Program-made: the position numbers and the translations under genes
Part shown: one piece after another, positions 53,792-56,783 of the stretch
Layout: each line of letters opens with the position of its first letter
Position numbering within the stretch: position 1 is the first letter of the stretch
Notes under the pieces: generated by a model
Told to the model about the DNA's origin: nothing
The model's input: the letters and a program-made list of their open reading frames with translations, nothing else
The model's database searches: none
Assembly (NCBI GenBank): GCA_021793195.1
Contig: JAJYTG010000003.1
Location: 1 to 56,783, forward strand
DNA length: 56,783 nucleotides
Direction: 5' to 3'
DNA from: Pseudomonadota bacterium
GTDB lineage: Bacteria; Pseudomonadota; Gammaproteobacteria; Xanthomonadales; Rhodanobacteraceae

Positions 53792-53808
53792 GGGCCCTCC
53801 GAACAAGC

Positions 53809-53962
53809 CGTCATCCCGGCGCAGGCCGGGATCCAGGGCCCCTGCAAGGTATTGAAGAGACGGGATGACGTGCGGCTCTGCTGCACGCCCTTCGGGCCAT
53901 TCGCTGCGCGAATGGTCGCTTCGGCGCCCCGCCTCCGCAGTCCGGCTTGCGCCGGAATGACG
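53809..53962. repeat. Extragenic repeat bounded by inverted GTCATCCCGGC/GCCGGAATGAC ends
   Basis: A 154-base stretch that starts CGTCATCCCGGCGCAGGCC and ends CTTGCGCCGGAATGACG, i.e. inverted ends typical of dispersed extragenic repeats in proteobacteria. Each end is itself palindromic (CCCGGCGCAGGCCGGG; CCGGCTTGCGCCGG). A hairpin CCATTCGC/GCGAATGG (53897-53915) lies inside. GAACAAG occurs directly on both sides (53801-53807 and 53962-53968), like a target-site duplication. Confidence 0.65.
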
Positions 53963-53986
53963 AACAAGAACTTGATCAGATCTTCC

Positions 53987-54149
53987 CAAGTGTGGTGTCC
54001 CGGAAGTACGCGCCAGCGATTGCCGATGGATTCCGGTGCAAGACCAGACGCGACGAGGAGTCATGGCCACGCCATGGCGACGAGACGCAGCGCCGTATCG
54101 CGCCGAAAGACGCGGGGATGATGGATGCGTCTCCGGGACACCGCACTAG
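53987..54149 (+). repeat. MITE-like element, copy 2
   Basis: A 163-base element matching the reverse complement of 29033-29197 along its whole length, including GTACGCGCCAGCGATT near one end and ATCGCGCCGAAAGACGCGGG near the other. The ends are inverted repeats around GGTGTCCCGGA; the right end terminates in CTAG, the left in CAAG. It lies between the response regulator and uvrD and holds no gene. Confidence 0.8.
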
Positions 54150-54243
54150 GCAGCGGTCGCGTTCGGCGCCCGGCAGCGGCGTGGTTCGCGCGCGCAGGCG
54201 GGCCGTGGCGCAGGGGCGCGGTGGCGTGGCCGCGCCGCGGCAC

Positions 54244-56783
54244 TCACAGCGCCGCGAGGTTGGCGTAGGCCAGTACCAGCCATTTGGCGCCGGCGTCGGC
54301 GAAGTTGACCTGCACCCGGGTGTGCGCGCCGGAACCCTCGGCGCTGACCACCACGCCCTCGCCGAAGCTGGGGTGGCGCACGCGCTGGCCGAGCTTGAGC
54401 GGCAGGCTGTCGTCGACGAGCGCGGCGCCGGCGCCGCGGCCGGCGTACACGGGCCGGCTGACCTGCACGCGCGGCCGCACCTCGTCGATCAGCGCGGCCG
54501 GAATCTCGCCCAGAAACCGCGACGGCCGCGCCAGCATTTCCATGCCATGCAGGCGCCGCGACTCGGCGCAGGTCAGCAGCAGCCGGCGTTCGGCGCGGGT
54601 GATGCCGACATAGGCCAGACGCCGCTCCTCTTCCAGTCGGCCCTCTTCCTCGGTGGAGCGCTGGCTGGGGAACAGGCCTTCCTCGAGGCCGACCAGGAAC
54701 ACCACCGGAAACTCCAGGCCCTTGGCCGAGTGCAGGGTCATCAGCTGCACGCAGTCGTCCCCGCGCTCGCCCTGCGCTTCGCCGGCTTCCAGCGCGGCGT
54801 GGGCGAGAAAGGCCGCGAGTTCGCCGAGTCCGGCTTCGACATCGTCGGGGGTGCGCTCGAAGCGTGCGGCGACGTTGACCAGCTCGTCGAGATTTTCCAC
54901 CCGTGATTCGGCGTTGCCGCGACTGTCCTTCTCGTAGAACGCGCGCAAGCCGCTGATGGCGAGCGCGTGCTCGACCTGTTCGGACAGCGTGAGCGTGGGA
55001 CCGGAAGAGCCGGGACCGGGGACCCGGGACCCGGGACCCGAAAAGCCGGGACCGGGGACTCGGGATTCGGGACTCGGAAAGGCCGCCGCTGCGACCATCT
55101 CCCCCCGGCCCTCTCCCTCCGCGACCGAGCCGCCGGGGGAGAAGGAGCCCGGCAGCTCGGCCGGTGCCGGACCCAACGCCAGCCCCCCGAGCCCCGGTTC
55201 TTGATTCCTCCCGGGTCCCGGGTCCCGGGTCCCCGGTCCCGACTCTCCATCCTCCGGGCTATCTCCGCGCCCCGGCTCTTGATTCCTCCCGGGTCCCGGG
55301 TCCCGGGTCCCCGGTCCCGACTCTTCAGTCCCGAGTCCCGGCTCTCCATCCTCCGGGCTATCTCCGCGCCCCGGTTCTTGATTCCTCCCGGGTCCCGGGT
55401 CCCGGGTCCCCGGTCCCGACTCTTCGAGTCCCGGCTCCCGTTCGCCCCGCCCCGCGAAATCCCGCGCCATGGCGTCGATCAGCAGCAGAAACGCCTTCAG
55501 CGCATTCTTCGCGCGCCCGGCCAGTTCGGCCGCCGCCAGCTCCGCCAGCGTCGCCTCCCACAGCGACACGTCATCGCCGCGCGCGCGCCGGCGCAGCGTG
55601 TCCAGGGTGCGGTCGCCGATGCCGCGCGGCGGCGTGTTGACCGCGCGCTCGAAGGCGGCATCGTCGTGGCGGTTGGCGGTCAGGCGCAGGTAGGCCAGTG
55701 CGTCCTTGATCTCGGCGCGTTCGAAGAAGCGCTGGCCGCCGTAGACGCGATAGGGCATGCCGCGCTGGACCAGCTGTTCCTCGAAGGTGCGCGACTGCGC
55801 GTTGGAGCGGTACAGGATCGCGTGATCGCTCAGCCGGGCGCCGGCGTCCGCCGACTCGCGGATGCGCTCGATCACGAAGCGCGCCTCGTCCTGCTCGTTG
55901 TAGGCGGTGTACAGGGCGATGCGTTCGCCGGGCGCGCCGGCGGTCCACAACTGCTTGCCCAGGCGGCCGCCGTTGCGCGCGATGACCGCGTTGGCGGCTT
56001 CGAGGATGATCGCGCTGGAGCGGTAGTTCTGCTCCAGCTTGAGCGTGCGCGCGCCGGGAAAGTCGCGCAGGAAGTGCTGCACGTTCTCGACCCGCGCGCC
56101 GCGCCAGCCGTAGATCGCCTGATCGTCGTCGCCGACCACGAACACGCTGCCGGTCTGGCCGGCGAGCACGCGCACCCAGGCGTATTGCAATGCATTGGTG
56201 TCCTGGAACTCGTCGATCAGCAGGTGCCGCCAGCGCTCGCGGTAGTGCGCCAGCAGCGCGGCGTCGCCCAGCATCAGCTCGTGCGCGCGCAGCAGCAGCT
56301 CGGCGAAATCGACCAGACCGGCGCGCCGGCAGGCGTCCTCGTAGGCGCTGTAGATTTCCACCAGCGTGCGCGTGGCCGGATGGTCGCGATGCTCGATCGT
56401 CGCCGGGCGCCGGCCCTCGTCCTTCCAGCCGTTGATGGTCCACGCCGCCTGGCGCGGCGGAAACCGCGCCTCGTCGAGCCCGAGCCCGGCGATCACGCGC
56501 TTGACCAGGCGTTGCTGGTCGTCGGCGTCGAGAATCTGGAACGTCTCCGGCAGCCGCGCCTCGCGCCAGTGCCGGCGCAGCAGGCGATGGGCGATGCCGT
56601 GGAAGGTGCCGACCGTCAGCCCTGACAGTCCGCGCGGCAGCAAGCCGTCCAGGCGGCCGCGCATCTCGCCGGCGGCCTTGTTGGTGAAGGTCACCGCCAG
56701 GATCGCCCACGGCGGCACGCGCTCGACCTCGGTCAGCCAGGCGATGCGGTGGGTGAGCACGCGGGTCTTGCCGGAGCCGGCGC
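54244..56783 (-). CDS. uvrD: UvrD-type DNA helicase II (N-terminus cut by window) with in-frame repeat insertion
   Basis: Superfamily 1 3'-5' helicase for nucleotide-excision and mismatch repair. About 846 codons are visible; the Walker A loop AGSGKTRVLTHRI is at the window edge, so only about 25-30 N-terminal residues are missing. Helicase motifs include LLIDEFQDTN, VVGDDDQAIYGWRGA, LEQNYRSS, QLMTLHSAKGLEFPVVFLVG and RRLAYVGITRAERRL. The C-terminal helical tail ends with GQRVRHPSFGEGVVV, as in UvrD. Between FLLLIDAMARDFAGRGE and TLTLSEQVEHAL, in subdomain 2B, about 150 Gly/Pro-rich residues are inserted; without them the length matches the usual 720. The insertion is described separately. 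Confidence 0.95.
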   Translation of the reverse strand, partial: AGSGKTRVLTHRIAWLTEVERVPPWAILAVTFTNKAAGEMRGRLDGLLPRGLSGLTVGTFHGIAHRLLRRHWREARLPETFQILDADDQQRLVKRVIAGLGLDEARFPPRQAAWTINGWKDEGRRPATIEHRDHPATRTLVEIYSAYEDACRRAGLVDFAELLLRAHELMLGDAALLAHYRERWRHLLIDEFQDTNALQYAWVRVLAGQTGSVFVVGDDDQAIYGWRGARVENVQHFLRDFPGARTLKLEQNYRSSAIILEAANAVIARNGGRLGKQLWTAGAPGERIALYTAYNEQDEARFVIERIRESADAGARLSDHAILYRSNAQSRTFEEQLVQRGMPYRVYGGQRFFERAEIKDALAYLRLTANRHDDAAFERAVNTPPRGIGDRTLDTLRRRARGDDVSLWEATLAELAAAELAGRAKNALKAFLLLIDAMARDFAGRGEREPGLEESGPGTRDPGPGRNQEPGRGDSPEDGEPGLGTEESGPGTRDPGPGRNQEPGRGDSPEDGESGPGTRDPGPGRNQEPGLGGLALGPAPAELPGSFSPGGSVAEGEGRGEMVAAAAFPSPESRVPGPGFSGPGSRVPGPGSSGPTLTLSEQVEHALAISGLRAFYEKDSRGNAESRVENLDELVNVAARFERTPDDVEAGLGELAAFLAHAALEAGEAQGERGDDCVQLMTLHSAKGLEFPVVFLVGLEEGLFPSQRSTEEEGRLEEERRLAYVGITRAERRLLLTCAESRRLHGMEMLARPSRFLGEIPAALIDEVRPRVQVSRPVYAGRGAGAALVDDSLPLKLGQRVRHPSFGEGVVVSAEGSGAHTRVQVNFADAGAKWLVLAYANLAAL
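54997..55445. repeat. GC-rich repeat array inserted in frame within uvrD
   Basis: About 450 bases of repeats. A unit of roughly 80-100 bases containing CTTGATTCCTCCCGGGTCCC, GGTCCCCGGTCCCGACTCT and CCATCCTCCGGGCTATCTCC occurs three times (from about 55198, 55277 and 55376; the last is shortened). Related GGGACCCGGGACCCGGG runs lie at 55000-55080 in the opposite orientation, with a different GC-rich stretch between. Read in the uvrD frame the units encode repeats of SGPGTRDPGPGRNQEPGRGD and there is no stop codon. Confidence 0.88.

Noticed and set aside
54997-55445. CRISPR array reading of the repeats in uvrD
   Set aside because: Units are irregular, lack unique spacers of constant length, are translated in frame and have no cas genes nearby.

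Overview
This 56.8 kb window is GC-rich, gene-dense bacterial chromosome. The gene content (glnE, lpxL, waaA, tolC preceded by a pcm-type methyltransferase, hemD-hemX-hemY, an acetyltransferase/lipoamide dehydrogenase pair in which both proteins carry a lipoyl domain) and the style of the dispersed repeats suggest a gammaproteobacterium of the Xanthomonadales, perhaps Rhodanobacteraceae-like. The placement is inferred from gene families only. Both ends cut a gene: an HlyD-type adaptor at the left and a UvrD helicase at the right.

Region 1 (1-7571) is accessory DNA. It holds a bacteriocin (microcin-like) export cluster: HlyD-type adaptor, C39-peptidase ABC transporter, two small precursors with double-glycine leaders, an AT-rich two-helix membrane protein that may be the immunity protein, a remnant copy of the transporter tail, and an exported ClpP/crotonase-fold protein. 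A HigB/HigA-type toxin-antitoxin pair and a DUF4143 ATPase follow. The precursors are probably cleaved after Gly-Gly by the transporter and exported through an outer-membrane channel; a TolC homologue lies at 20.3-21.7 kb.

Region 2 (7.8-22.8 kb) is mostly core genome: a CPBP membrane protease, glnE, an ELM1-type protein, a nitroreductase, a YceI protein, a zinc-finger protein, then a lipopolysaccharide block (GT4 glycosyltransferase, O-antigen ligase, GT2 glycosyltransferase, LpxL acyltransferase, WaaA Kdo transferase), followed by tolC, pcm and a small hypothetical gene. Region 3 (22.8-31.2 kb) has a TetR regulator with a palindrome over its promoter, a TPP riboswitch with thiC, a hairpin-rich repeat, an unusual hydroxylase-sulfotransferase fusion, ppa, a GST, a small MscS channel and an SH3 protein with a His/Gly-rich tail.

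Region 4 (31.6-39 kb) carries E2 and E3 of a 2-oxoacid dehydrogenase with an MscS channel gene between them, a beta-class GST, a rhodanese, a GT9 glycosyltransferase and two small conserved proteins. Region 5 (39.3-46.8 kb) is one tightly overlapping operon: an XRE regulator followed by hyfB-C-E-F-G-I homologues. The large subunit has Ser in place of both cysteines of the first nickel-binding motif, so this looks like a hydrogenase-related, ion-translocating membrane complex without a [NiFe] site.

Region 6 (46.8-56.8 kb) has an S10 serine carboxypeptidase, a lipoprotein-thioesterase pair, hemD-hemX-hemY, a tandem-receiver response regulator, two repeat elements, and uvrD, whose 2B subdomain carries an in-frame insertion of about 150 residues built from DNA repeats. 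One repeat family occurs twice in inverted orientation (29.0 and 54.0 kb) and has MITE-like terminal inverted repeats.
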